Shown: piece after piece, positions 39,826-52,521 of the stretch
Layout: every line of letters starts with the position of its first letter
Position numbering within the stretch: the stretch's first letter is position 1
Source of the DNA: Conchocele bisecta
Taxonomy: Eukaryota; Mollusca; Bivalvia; Lucinida; Thyasiridae
Assembly (NCBI GenBank): GCA_029237695.1
Contig: CM055279.1
Span: 17,323,686 to 17,387,685, forward strand
DNA: 64,000 nucleotides
Reading direction: 5' to 3'
Notes under the pieces: model-generated
The model's input: the letters and a program-made list of their open reading frames with translations, nothing else
Databases searched by the model: none
Told to the model about the DNA's origin: nothing
Position numbers and translations under genes: made by a program

Positions 39826-42010
39826 AGAACACCATGTCCGACTGTTTAAGGTCAATTTCACTGAACTGTTTTGTTACTTGGCAACACTTTCATGTATGTC
39901 TAGACAGTTTGATTTATTGTGCATGTCCCACACGAAAATACAAGGTTTAATACTTATTCATTGTTTGTGTAAAACAACTGAATTTGTGGATGAGACTGGA
40001 AAAACGGCGTAGTATGCACATCCGTGTAGTCTGATCAGGGTCTACACCGTTCGCTATTCCATGAATGAAACGCCCGTCATGTTTCTGAAGCAACATACAT
40101 TGCATATCGTTATTAGCCTAAATAGGTGTTATATTTGATCAGGAACTACACATAAATCGCATAAACCCAATGTTGCCAGTCACAGTCACAAGTATGTTCC
40201 CATTTCTGTTTGCAATAGATGTTTCAATCACGAAACAACTAACTAATATTTAACAAGAATGTGTGTCTAAACATGATTCCTTGGTGTAAGAGTCATGTCA
40301 GTTCCTGTTTATTACACGTGCCGCAGCTATGGTATTATTCAGAGAGTCCGTTAACTGGACATATTTTTGGAACATTAACATTCTGACACAATTAACCGTC
40401 AATAGGAAGCATTTTATGACCAAGTTCATAGTGACAGATGCTTGTTTCAGAACGAAAATAGTATGGACCTTTTCATATAGACCTCATTACATGTATGTGA
40501 TGAACAAAGAGAATATAATTGGCAAGTTACGTAAGTGCGATTTATGATTTCATAGTGACGTTTATGAACATTTTCTTTGCTACTAATGTTTGTCAGAGAA
40601 CGGAAATATTATGCAAATTTTCATAGCGACCAATGTTTGTCTGAGAACGGGAATGTTCGGAAAATTTTCATAGCGGCTACAATATGTGGGAGCGATGGTA
40701 CGTTCTATGAAACTTTTCATAGCGACTAATATTTGTCTGAAAACAGTAATGTTATCATCACATTTTCATAGCGACTTCAATATGTGAGAGTGATAGAATG
40801 GTTTATGAAAATCTTCATAGTGAGAGGTATATTACATTTTATGAAAAGTTTCATAGTGAGAGTAATATTACGCTTTATGAACATTTACTAGCGAGAGGTA
40901 TATTACATTTTATGAACATTTTCATAGTGAGAGCGATATTACGCTTTACGAAAATTTTCATAGTGAGACGGATATTGCACTTTATGAAAACGTTCATAGT
41001 GAGACGGATATTGCACTTTATGAACATTTTCATAGTGAGACGGATATTGCACTTTATGACAATGTTCATAGTGAGACGGATAGTATGGACTATGAAAATG
41101 TTCATAGTGAGACGGATAGTACGGTTTATGAAAATGGTCATAGTGAGATGGATAGTACGGTTTATGAAAATGTTTTCATAGTGAGACGGATAGTACGGTT
41201 TATGAAAATGTTTCATAGTAGACGGATAGTATGGACTATGAAAATGTTCATAGTGAGACGGATAGTACGGTTTATGAAAATGGTCATAGTGAGATGGATA
41301 GTACGGTTTATGAAAATGTTCATAGTGAGACGGATAGTACGGTTTATGAAAATGTTCATAGTAGACGGATAGTACGGTTTATGAAAATTTTCATAGCGAG
41401 ACGGATAGTACGGTTTATGAAAATGTTCATAGCGAGACGGATAGTACGGTTTATGAAAATGTTCATAGCGAGACGGAAGTACGGTTTATGAAAATGTTCA
41501 TAGTGAGACGGATAGTACGGTTTATGAAAATGTTCATAGTGAGATGGATAGTACGGTTTATGAAAATGTTCATAGTGAGACGGATAGTACGGTTTATGGA
41601 AATGTTCATAGTGAGACGGATAGTACGGTTTATGAAAATGTTCATAGTGAGACGGATAGTACGGTTTATGAAAATTTGCATAGTGAGACGGATAGTACAT
41701 TTCATGAAAAAATTCATAGCTTGAGGGATAGTATGGTTTATAGACATTTTCATAATGACTAATGTTTGTCTGAGAACGGAATGTTATGAAAATGTTCATA
41801 GTGTCTTCAATATCTGAGTAACAACTGTGGTTGACCTGGTGAGCAATTCTTATGAAAATTGTCATAACGCTTGAAGGCTAAGGAGATTGTAGAGAGAAGC
41901 ACTCTGTACAATCGTTCATGGTCGTCGGCTACTAACATGTGGTGAACTATTATGATAATTTTTATAGTCCCGTCCAGTTTTAATTTTTCATAACCTCCTT
42001 ATGCATATGG
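39826..42010 (+). repeat. Segmental duplication block Y (copy 1)
   Basis: It matches 44,117-45,470: CACCATGTCC-ACTGTTTAA, CCCACACGAAAATACAAGGTTTA, TTCGCTATTCC-TGAATGAAACGCCC, the CATAG-GA repeat tract and the closing TTTTCATAACC-CCTTATGCATATGG. Copy 1 carries a far larger minisatellite. Confidence 0.75.
40798..41725. repeat. 36-bp minisatellite
   Basis: The unit is CATAGTGAGACGGATAGTACGGTTTATGAAAATGTT (two lengths of 18 shown as one unit here), in about 25 copies, fading into degenerate copies from 40,560. Since 36 is a multiple of three and the unit has few stops, long frames open on both strands; they are by-products. Confidence 0.85.
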
Positions 42011-42069
42011 GGTCGTTATTTTGAGCAACTGGAATGGCTGAACCAAAACTGGAGCCTGTTATAAGTAAA

Positions 42070-42194
42070 TTGTATGTGGGTGGTGGTGGTGGGGGGGGGG
42101 GGTAATTGATAATTTACAAACATGGGTGATTGAGTATGAACATTATATTTAGGTAAAAAAAACAACCTTCCGTCCACCACCCCCCCCCCCCCTA
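42070..42194. other. Facing G-tract and C-tract
   Basis: GGTGGTGGTGGTGG plus a run of G (about 42,077-42,102) faces CCACCACC plus a run of C (about 42,173-42,192) ~75 bp away. The two could pair as a hairpin or each form a G-quadruplex on one strand. Confidence 0.6.
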
Positions 42195-42689
42195 CATACC
42201 ATTCATTCTGGAAAAGCCCTTACTAGTATGCGAAACGAAATACTCGACCGTTACACTTTCATATATAGTACAATGTCCTTCTATTTTCGCTTTCCATGTA
42301 TATAACTCGTGAGACACCACGTTATAAAACACGCTATCGACCAATGATCTAGTATTGAGCGAAAATCGCCCGACTGATGTTATTGCTACATGTACACGAT
42401 GTGTTTGATAGACATGCTAAACAATGATAACGAGGTGGAACATAATGCATGTTATTGATCAGTGATCTAGCGTAGACATATGTAGAATGCACATGATCTA
42501 CACGACATACTTATTGAAAAAATATATTTAATTTAAGATCCCTTTTACCTGTAAAGCTTCTTAAGATACTACTACTACAACTTTAACTTATATATGTATC
42601 ACTATTGAACATGGAAAGCGAGACTATACTGGGTAGAGAGTCTGTGAAATACGAGAGTCATACTGTCCTGCCTCCAGCCTCGTATCCCT

Positions 42690-44116
42690 GCGGGCCAATT
42701 AAAATGTCAAACTAACTTTATCACCACGATCATAGCATGGTTTATACCACGGTACATGTACAATCCCGACTAAATTGTTATTCATGTGTAGACCGAGACC
42801 AGCCTGTGCCACAGGCAAGTAGGACCAGTATATACACTTCACCAGCTTCACTGTCCGCAATTCGATCAGCCAGCCCGGATATCAGATCGTGCATCACATA
42901 CGGGTCCTCCGGATATGAAAAGGGACTATACTACAGTTGGAACAGTTTGCAGATCTTGATTCGCTTGCGTGTTAGATACATTAGACGGCAGTGTAGATCC
43001 TGATTAGCCTGTGACCATACACATTATATGCGCAGTCTGACCAGAACCTACCACGTGTGTTAATCAGTGAAACAGTTCCATGTCAGCATGGTCAGGATGC
43101 AGGTGTGTGCTGACAAATCAGGAGATAGACAGGTCGCAAATTGATAGCTGCATATACAAAATGCCCATTTGGATTTATTTTATTATAAACTCAATTTTAT
43201 GTAAATAAATATTATACCAAAAAATATACGACTTCTATCAATCACGTCTACCTTGTGTACGTTATGGCGCATAAAATAACTCAAGTGCCGCGGATATTAC
43301 ACGTCTATTACAGCATATACAGAGCTACGCAAAATACGAATACACGTATCTTATAGCATCGTCATGATTGCCTAATGCTGCTTACACCGGCGTCACTGTA
43401 TAACGCCAACAGACAACGCTACGGATACTTTTAGTTATATCTGCATTGTAATTGCAGTGTAGACCATTCAGACTGGTGGCAAAACGACGGGGCATATCTG
43501 ATCAGCATCTGACCATAATAATCTTTAGAATCACAATAGTCATAACCCACGATCAAAGAGCATGCAAGCAACGGCTAACTGTCTTATCGGGACAAGACCT
43601 ACAGAGTTATCTTGCAGCAAGTGTCGATAAAACATGGCGCCAAAAATAATAACTAAAGCACGTTATCCCGGGAATTACCTATACACTTTGAAGGCTTTGC
43701 GACGAAGAAACATGTTTAAACGTGTTTGCAAGGTGTTGATATATACTGGAAAACTATACAATCACTCGTGAAAACTTTCAGAGCTTCACGAAACACCAGT
43801 AAACATAGCGTTTATTATACAAACAAATGGCGCGAAATGTGAATAAACCCCGCAATTTCCATGCCACGTGTGCCAGTTAATGTCAATACATAGTTACATT
43901 ACTTACTAATGGAATATATATACTGATTTATAACACGAACCAATGCGAATGATGAGTATAATCTAACCTGAAACCAGGTTTTCAGCGCAAAATTCCGTTC
44001 AGCCAACATAATTGACACGCGTTATTCGCAAAGGGAGACAATTATGCAAAACCTGCAAACATATCTCTATCAAGTTATCCCGAACATAATTGAAATCAGT
44101 TACACCCCTTACTGAT
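42690..44116 (+). repeat. Segmental duplication block X (copy 2)
   Basis: The counterpart of 27,081-28,544, lying directly before block Y copy 2. In copy 1 the X and Y blocks are ~11 kb apart. Confidence 0.75.
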
Positions 44117-45480
44117 AACACCATGTCCTACTGTTTAATGTCGATTTCACTGAACTGTTTTGCATGTATGTATAGACAGTCTGCTTTATTGTGCATGCCC
44201 CACACGAAAATACAAGGTTTAGTACTATTCATTGTTTGCGTATAACCACTGTATTTGTGGATGAGACTGGAAAAACGGGGCGTATGGGGTATGCCACCAG
44301 CGTAGTATGCACATCCGTGTAGTCTGATCGGTGTCTACACCGTTCGCTATTCCGTGAATGAAACGCCCGTCATGTTTCTGAAGCAACATACATTGTATAT
44401 CGTTATTAGCCAAAATAGGTGTCATATTTTATCAAGAACTACACATAAATCGCGTAAACCCAATGTTGCCTGTCACAGTCACATTTATGTTCCTATTTCT
44501 GCTTACAATAGCTGTTTCAATCGCTAACCAACTAATTAATATTTTGACGAAAATGTTTAATACACGTGCCGCAGTTATGGTATAATTCAGAGAGTCCGTT
44601 AATTTGACATATATTTGGAACATTAACATTGTGACAATTAACCGTCAATAGGAACAATTAGTAAACCTAACTACATGTACATTTTATGTCCAAGTTCATA
44701 CTGACAAATTCTTGTTTCAGAACGATAATATTATGAACCTTTTCATATTGACCTCATTACATGTATGTGGTTTTGCTTTCATAGTGACTTTTATGAACAT
44801 TTTCATAGCTACTAATGATTGTCAGAGAACGGAAATCTTATGCAAATTTTCATAGCGACTAATGTTTGTCTGAGAACGGGAATGTTAGGACAATTTTCAT
44901 AGCGGCTACAATACGTGGAAGCGATGGTACGTTTTATGAACATTTTCATAGCGACTAAAATTTGTCTGAAAGCAGTAATTTTCATAGCGACTTCAATATG
45001 TGACAGTGATAGAACGGTTTATGAACATTTTCATAGTGAAAGGTATATTACGTTTTATGAAAATTGTAATAGTGAGAGTGATATTAAGCTTTATGAAAAT
45101 GTTCATAAGGAGAGGTATATTACGCTTTATGAAAATTTTCATAGTCCGGTTTATGAAACTTTTCATAGCGAGAGCGCTAGTACATTTTATGAAAATTTGT
45201 TTTTCTCAGAACGGAATGTTATGAAAATGGTCATAGTGATTTCAATATGTGAGTCACAGCGGTGGTTGCACTGGCGATTGCTGAGTTTCACAACGCTTGA
45301 AGGCAAAGGAGATCGCAGAGATAGTATGCTATGTCTTATACTGAATGTCTGTTCCTAATGTCTGTTCTTAGAATCTGGTGAAATATTATGATAATTTTCA
45401 TAGTCAAGTGCAGTCTGCATTTTTCATAACCCTCCTTATGCATATGGCGTCGCTATTTTGAGCAACTGGATTTGCTCAAA
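44117..45480 (+). repeat. Segmental duplication block Y (copy 2)
   Basis: The counterpart of 39,826-42,010, with only a few degenerate copies of the 36-bp unit (about 44,990-45,180). Confidence 0.75.
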
Positions 45481-46147
45481 CAAAACTATTACTCCCTCAA
45501 AGTATGCTTTGCTAAAGGACAATCATTAAAATGTTTGCAAACAGTGCTTGTTCTGCAATTTGTATAGATCGTTCAATTTGCAACATGGAGAAATGCTTCT
45601 TGAGTGAGTACAGTTTTTTTAGTATAATCATTCAAGTAGTAATAATTTGATAAGACAAAAATTAGAAATTTTCAAAATATTCCTACATTTTAAAAATGGT
45701 ACTACAGTAGTATTATCACTTTTTTTATCTGATAATTATAATTATTGCATATAATGTGCTTTTGTAGTGTATTAGCATAGTGTAATAAAAATCATAATAC
45801 ACTAGTGTAATAAATATGCAAATTAGCTTGTTACTGAAAACATGTTGGTAACCAGTACAGCTTATGATGAGCTTATGCAATGAATATAATCTGACATTTA
45901 TGATGATTTAATGTGATATTTACTAAATTTCTTATGAAATCAGTAAACTCGTTTAACATCATATTAAATCATCACTCATGTAAGACCCTCTATTTATATC
46001 ATTCTAGACGATTCCGTAAAATCTGATTGGTGCAGCAGAGTTGATAAAAACAGGCCCACATGAGATGGTGAAAAAGAACAAGATTATGAGAGCAAGTTAT
46101 ATTACACACAAGCCATTCCAAAGTAAGTATTCCCACTAACTACTCAC
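45481..46147. other. Host DNA, intronic
   Basis: It begins with a TIR-like ACTCCCTCAAAGTATGCTTTGCTA (compare 1,845-1,870). No gene is recognised. Its right end is the donor side of the laminin-EGF exon. Confidence 0.35.
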
Positions 46148-46253
46148 TGATTGCTGGGGATGGTGAGAGGACAAGAGCAAGGTCGACAGTCGGTGGACGT
46201 TCCAGACGTGGCGTCGCCATAGTAACCAGCGACACAGCGCTCACAGCGATCTC
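46148..46253 (-). CDS. Laminin-type EGF domain exon of an extracellular matrix-type protein
   Basis: On the minus strand the exon reads [14 protein letters not shown], then [13 protein letters not shown]. This is the second half of a laminin-type EGF module (C-RC--GYYGD-------C-PC-CP) as found in laminins, perlecan and agrin. The donor CAATCA/GTGAGT at the 3' end is canonical. The acceptor is probably the AAAAAG before 46,253, though it is weak. CPLTxP followed by a splice site resembles perlecan-type repeats, but the gene cannot be named from one exon. It may belong to the same minus-strand gene as the signal-peptide exon at 59.3 kb. Confidence 0.7.
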
Positions 46254-46700
46254 CTTTTTCCGTACACAAATATGTCGAAGTCGGTAAAATACAGCGGAAA
46301 CAATGCACCATGGTTTCAGACAAGTACCCGAATGGTGACAAAGTTACCCTATTATAGAATGAACATGTAAATTTTGCATAAAACTGTTCTTGGAACTGTA
46401 AAAAATACATTGTACCAAAATACTCAGCATTTAAGTGGCACAGAAGATAGGTCAATGTGCAAATAAAGAGACATATATAGATTTAGATATAGATCTCCCA
46501 ATAGTGACACCCCAATTAACACATTACATTCGGAAATACACCTATTTTTCTTATTTCGCAATGAAAGTATATGTGTGACCACTCAAATGGTTGTCACGAC
46601 ATATACTTCTGAGCGCATAGAAGGAAAATATTTAGGATTTCCAAAAATAAAACTGCGTATCCTGAGCACGGAAAGGGTTAAGAGGGTCAGCCCGTTTCTA
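46254..46700. other. Intron sequence, no feature
   Basis: No repeat or exon recognised beyond the AAGGGTTAAGAGGGTCAG stretch beside the hairpin. Confidence 0.3.
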
Positions 46701-46774
46701 CTTATGAGACACTCTAAACTTTGGACAGAATTACTTGCAAGTAATTCTGTCCGAAGATTAGAGTGTCTCATAAG
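46701..46774. repeat. 74-bp near-perfect palindrome
   Basis: CTTATGAGACACTCTAA...TTGGACAGAATTACTTGC is mirrored by its complement, with almost no loop. It could extrude as a cruciform or be transcribed as a hairpin; it may be a tiny MITE. Confidence 0.8.
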
Positions 46775-46894
46775 GATAGGTATTGGAATATATTACTGCT
46801 GTTACTGCATATTACTGCATTTTGGTACCATTTGTGATAAAAATATTTTATGACATAATTTACATCAAGTTTGGGTATACAAGCAGTGAAAGAG

Positions 46895-48690
46895 GAATGA
46901 AAGATTGTGCTGACCATTTGAACCGTCTCACTGTTACAGTTCTTATTTATCCACATATTGTGACGACCATTTGAACCGTCTCACTGTTACAGAAGTTCTT
47001 ATTTCTCCACATATTGTGATGACCATTTGAACCGTCTCACTGTTAAAGTTCTTATTTCTCCACATATTGTGACGACCATTTGAACCGTCTCGCTGTTACA
47101 GTTCTTATTTATCGACATATTGTGACGACAATTTGAACCGTCTCGCCATTACAGTTCTTATTTATCCACATATTGTGACGACAATTTGAACCGTCTCGCT
47201 ATTACAGTTCTTATTTATCCACATACTGTGACGACAATTTGAACCGTCTCGCTATTACAGTTCTTATTTATCCACATATTGTGACGACCATTTGAAACGT
47301 CTCACTGTTACAGTTCTTTTTTTCGCACATATTGTGATGACCATTTGAACCGTCTCGCTGTTACAGTTCTTATTTATCCACATATTGTGACGACCATTTG
47401 AACCGTCTCGCTGTTACAGTTCTTATTTATGCACATATTGTGATGACCTTTTGAACCTTCTCGCTGTTACAGTTCTTATTTATGCACATATTGTGATGAC
47501 CTTTTGAACCTTCTCGCTGTTACAGTTCTTATTTATACCATATTGTGACGACCATTTGAACCGTCTCGCTGTTACAGTTCTTATTTATGCACATATTGTG
47601 ATGACCTTTTGAACCTTCTCGCTGTTACAGTTCTTATTTATTCACATATTGTGACGACCATTTGAACCGTCTCACTGTTACAGCAGTTCTTATTTCTCCA
47701 CATATTGTGATGATCATTTGAACCGTCTTCACTGTACACAGTTCTATCTCTCCCATCTATCCACATATTGTGACGACCATTTCAACCGTCTCACTGTTAC
47801 AGCAGTTCTTATTTCTCCACATATTGTGATGACCATTTGAACCGTCTCACTGTTACAGTTCTTATTTCTCCACATGTTGATGACCATTTGAACAGTCTCT
47901 CTGTTACAGTTCTTATTTCTCCACATACTGTGATGACCATTTGAACCATCTCACTGTTACAGCAGTTCTTATTTCTCCACATATTGTGACGACCATTTGA
48001 AACCGTCTCACTGTTCTCCACATATTGTGATAACCATTTGAACCATCTCACTGTTACAGCCGTTCTTATTTCTCCACATATAGTGACGACCATTTAAACC
48101 GTCTCACTGTTACAGCAGTTCTTATTTCTCCACATATTGTGACGACGACCATTTGAACCGTCTCATTTTGTCAGCAGTTCTTATTTCTCCACATATTGTG
48201 ATGGCCATTTGAGCCGTCTCACTGTCAGCCGTTCTTATTTCTCCACATATTGTGACGACCATTTCAACCGTCTCACTGTTACAGCAGTTCCTATTTCTCC
48301 ACATATTGTGATGACCATTTGAACCGTCTCACTGTTACAGTTCTTATTTCTCCACATATTGTGACGACCATTTAAACAGTCTCACTGTTACAGCAGTTCT
48401 TATTTCTCCACATATTGTGACGACGACCATTTGAACCGTCTCACTGTCAGCAGTTCTTATTTCTCCACATATTGTGATGGCCATTTGAGCCGTCTCACTG
48501 TCAGCCGTTCTTATTTCTCCACATATTGTGACGACCATTTAAACCGTCTCACTGTTACAGCAGTTCTTATTTCTCCACATATTGTGACGTCGACTATTTG
48601 AACCGTCTCACTTCAGCAATTCTTATTTTCTCCACATATTGTGATGACCATTTAAACCGTCTCACTGTTACAGCAGTTCTTATTCATGAT
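46895..48690. repeat. ~53-57-bp minisatellite
   Basis: About 33 copies of a unit containing GTGACGACCATTTGAACCG, TCTC-CTGTTACAG and TTCTTATTTCTCCACATATT. Sub-variants (CTCGCTG/TTATCC versus CTCACTG/TTCTCC, and CAGCAG insertions) cluster along the array. It lies in host intron or intergenic DNA. Confidence 0.88.
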
Positions 48691-48924
48691 ATTGTAACAC
48701 ATCATATGCTGGCTACCGGATTTATCAGGATCTACTCTGATATTAATGGTATTATTACCTCAAATATTAGGACAGGCTATCCTATGAATCTTAAAAAAAA
48801 TCAATCAATGTTTAATAATTTGTGTATTTCATATACTGACGTGAGAACCAGGTGATTTAATTGTAATGTTATATGGCGCCAATTAACTTGTTATCTCCTT
48901 TGACACGTGCCACGTATATAGTAC

Positions 48925-49925
48925 TATTATATACTGGCTACCCGATCAGATCAGGATCTATACAGATAATGTAACCCATATATTGTCTACCCGGTCTGAT
49001 CAGGACCTACTCTTATATTGTAACCCGTATATCTGCTACCCTGTATGATCAGGATCTACTCTGATATTGTAATACATATATAATGGTTACCCTGATTGTT
49101 CAGGATCTACACTGATATTATAACCCATATACTGGCTACCCGTTCTGATCAGGATCTACACTGATATTGTAACCCATATACTGGCTACCCGTTCTGATCA
49201 GGATCTACTCTGATATTATAACCCATATACTGGCTACCCAGTCCGATCAGGATCTACACTGATATTATAACCCATATACTGGCTACCCGGTCTGATCAGG
49301 ATCTACTCTGATATTGTAACCCATATACTGGCTACCCGTTCTGACCAGGATCTACACTGATATTATAACCCATATATGGCTACCCGGCTACCCGGTCTGT
49401 ATCAGGATCATCTCTGATATTGTAACCCATATACTGGCTACCCGTTCTGATCAGGATCTACACTGATATTGTAACCCATATACTGGCTACCCGTTCTGAT
49501 CAGGATCTACACTGATATTATAACCCATATACTGGCTACCCGTTCTGATCAGGATCTACTCTGATATTGTAACCCATATTCGGGCTACCGGACTGATCAG
49601 GATCTACACTGATATTGTAACCCATATACTGGCTATCCGGTCCGATTAGGATATACACTGATATTATAACCCATATACTGGCTACCCGTTCTGATCAGGA
49701 TCTACTCTGATATTATAACCCATATACTGGCTACCCGTTCTGACCAGGATCTACACTGATATTATAACCCATATACTGGCTACCCGTTCTGATCAGGATC
49801 TACTTTGATATTGTAACCCATATACTGGCTACCCAGTCCGATCAGGATCTACACGGATATTGTAAAACATATATAATGCCTACCCTGCATGCTCTTGATC
49901 TACTCTGATATTGTAACACAAAAAG
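48925..49925. repeat. 49-bp minisatellite
   Basis: About 20 copies of TGATATTGTAACCCATATAC, TGGCTACCCGTTCTGATC, AGGATCTACAC. The word CTGATCAGGATCTACACTG also appears in dispersed repeats elsewhere in the window (27,460, 40,030, 44,320), which may be its source. Confidence 0.88.
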
Positions 49926-50344
49926 TGGCTACCGGTTTTTCGACTTCTTTACACAGTGGGTCCCCTACTATAATAAAACAATTATATTATGAATATTTCT
50001 TCTGATATTTATATAAGTGATGATATATTATAGCAACTTCACATTTTCACATAAACTGGCTAGTATTTTAAACAGACGAGAGCGCACTGAATGGCGAACA
50101 GTGCAGAGCCTGATCAGCCTGCTCGGGTCCGTTGCTGCATGAGTCATATAAAAGTTTGTTACGTTAGCAGCACTTGCTTGCATGACTGAATGGCGAACGG
50201 AGTAGACCCTGGCCTGACTATTAACATGATACACTAGGTATACAGTAGTCACATAGTCGGCGTAGACGGAGGCATCTGTATGTTTCTATTTTGGGTTGAA
50301 ACCGTAATACTCAAAGAAAACTTATCCTGTCTGGCGACCACCGT
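49926..50344. other. Host DNA, no gene recognised
   Basis: It contains a dispersed GCACTGAATGGCGAACAGTG-type repeat (about 50,080-50,210). No exon is seen. Confidence 0.3.
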
Positions 50345-50807
50345 CAGATATGCATGTGTATAATTCTGGTACGTTTGTATCGTACAAACATACCAGATAT
50401 GTGTACGGTATCAATGTAGCAGAATACCGTAAATGTATACGATATATTAACGGTGTTGCCGTGTACTATTTGCCCTAATATTTGGTCCGCCCCTAATATT
50501 TGGTCCTCTTTGGAGTCGAGAATTTCTTTAAAATGAGAGGTGTTTTCAGTGGAATGAAAAGCCACACTTCGGATATGATATATTCATACCATATCCGTAC
50601 GGATATATCGTATATACGAACGGATATCGTATGTTTGTATAATATTCGTATAGTACGTTTTTACTATACGATGATACGGTACAAACATACCAATATTATA
50701 TGATCATACGATATGCTCATTACATATACCAATACTATACGATTACGATATGTATACGATATTAGTATATACAAATAGGTAAGGAGCAGAAAAAAGCTAC
50801 TGTACAC
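50345..50807. mobile_element. Second copy of the foldback MITE, left end missing
   Basis: It shares CATACCATATCCGTACGGATAT, GTTTGTATAATATTCGTATAG and AAATAGGTAAGGAGCAGAAA with 24,340-24,650 and ends in the same right terminus (AGCTACTGT). A segment at 50,400-50,570 is unrelated to copy 1. Confidence 0.7.
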
Positions 50808-50954
50808 TGTTGTACATATTAGCGATAGTGTGGTCGTCCCAAGTTTGGTGATATCCTCAGCAGCCTGTGTATATATGCAAGTTGATCAGGGACTTTACTG
50901 ATCTACCGATTGTCGATATTCTGATCAGCGCGGATTGATAATTATTCCCAGTGT

Positions 50955-51583
50955 ACACAGCATGAGTGAGACACTCGCGTATGTGGAGTAGTTATTGGTA
51001 GCACATCTTGCTGGTCTATGCTGCACCATTTCCAGTGTATGTATGTTTTTCTTAGTGTATGGACTCCATACAGGGGATGCATATTCCAATATTGGACAAG
51101 TGACTTATAAGCAGTCTGGCGTATACCCTGGTGTGTAGGTTTAATGTTCCTTTTAATGAAACCTAATGCCTTATTTGCAGATGTGGTAACCTTATCAATG
51201 TGATGGTTAAATGATAGGTAGTGTTAGTCTTCACTAATAGCAACACCAAGGTACCTGGAGTGCTTGACTGCTTCAAGCACCTGTCCGTGCAATGTGTATG
51301 TGGTTGGGATAGGAGAGCGCACTTTGGAGGCAATTTCTTGAGGCAGGTCATTTATATATAATAAAAATAGAATAGGACCGAGAACTGATCCTTGTGGTAC
51401 GCCAGAAGTTACTGGGACTGAATCCGATGCAACGTTCTCAAACACTACCCTTTGGGAGCTGCCTGCAAGAAATGCCTGGATCCACGCGAGGTTACACCCT
51501 CTGACACCATACACCCTCTGACACCATAGCCCATCAGTATAGCCCAATATCACACTGCGTTTCCCGGCTGTCTGATCAGGCAA
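50955..51583 (-). pseudogene. Non-LTR retrotransposon reverse transcriptase remnant
   Basis: On the minus strand SGVPQGSVLGPILFLLYINDLP is the classical reverse transcriptase segment before the catalytic FADD box. The following FADD region has been deleted, and the text jumps to HGQVLEAVKHSRYLGV. Frameshifts follow, with HIDKVTTSANKALGF, TAYKSLVQYWN and a VQHRPARCATNNYS thumb-like tail. This order is typical of jockey/CR1-like LINEs. It is dead: the catalytic pair is missing and the frame is broken. Confidence 0.8.
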
Positions 51584-51914
51584 TACGCTGGTGGTCGTTC
51601 AGTCAATACAGCATTTGCTATGTCTATTAGTGTAACAATCTGCAGAATGTAAAAGCACAATAAATATTATGAGTAGGGTATACACTGGAAACATATATTC
51701 TACGGTCACACTTAACTGATGTCACAGTTTCACACCTATAGAATGTTCATAAATTGGGGAAATATGCTGATTATGACAGGCAAGAGAGTAAGAAAACATT
51801 TTCACATTCGTCTTATGATAAGACAACATTATTTTTGCAATTATTAAAATATGCTTTGTTATTTTTTGTCACCATTTCAGCATTCAATTGTTGTTGCAGA
51901 CGCGCGAAAACGCT

Positions 51915-52445
51915 TTTTATTGGATTATGACCTCAAACGGCAGTTTCTGGCCAAATGCACAATAATTGGCCTAAACCCTGGTTTAGACTCTCAAACTGGG
52001 GTTTAGTGAATTATTGTGCATTCGGCGAGCCTAAACTAGTGTTTGGGCAGTCTAAACTGGGGTTTGCGCTCAAACCGTGGTTTAAGCTATCAGAAACCCT
52101 AGTTTGAGAGTCTAAACGGTGGTTTCTGCCGCCAAGTGCACAATAATTGCTCGAACCAGGGTTTAAGAAAACTACCGTTTGGGATCACGATTGGCAGTTT
52201 TTATCTTAAACTATGGGTTGGGTCCAAACTAGGGTTTATGCTTTTTATTGGATTACGATTTCAAATGGCAGTTTCTGGCCAAATACACAATAATTGCTCA
52301 AACTGGGGTTGAGCGCCTAACCCATGGTTTAGACTCTCAAACTGGTGTTTAGTGAATTATTGTGCATTTGGCGAGCCCAAACTAGGGTTTGAGGAGCCTA
52401 AGCTAGGGTTTAAGCTCCAAACCATGGTTTTAGGAACTATTGTGC
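51915..52445. repeat. CTAGGGTTT-rich palindromic repeat block
   Basis: A ~320-bp unit is repeated (51,915 and 52,230 both start GCTTTTTATTGGATTA-GA). Inside are more than a dozen AAACC-TGGTTT or AAACT-GGGTTT palindromes, each separated by TTGTGCAT or TGCACAATAATTG words. It is non-coding and resembles a complex foldback element. Confidence 0.65.
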
Positions 52446-52521
52446 ATTTTGATTGCCATAATGTCTGTTCGTGATCGCATAGCACGCAACTACGGCTCAG
52501 AATGATCAAATGCCTGATTTA

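Noticed and set aside
40798..41865. Several 70-170-codon frames on both strands
   Set aside because: Products of the 36-bp minisatellite, whose unit length is a multiple of three; the proteins are pure repeats.
46895..48690. CRISPR-like regular repeats
   Set aside because: The whole unit is repeated with gradual variants and no unique spacers, in eukaryotic DNA: a minisatellite.
51915..52445. Interstitial telomere repeats
   Set aside because: CTAGGGTTT-like words are dispersed and palindromic, not tandem, and molluscs use TTAGGG.
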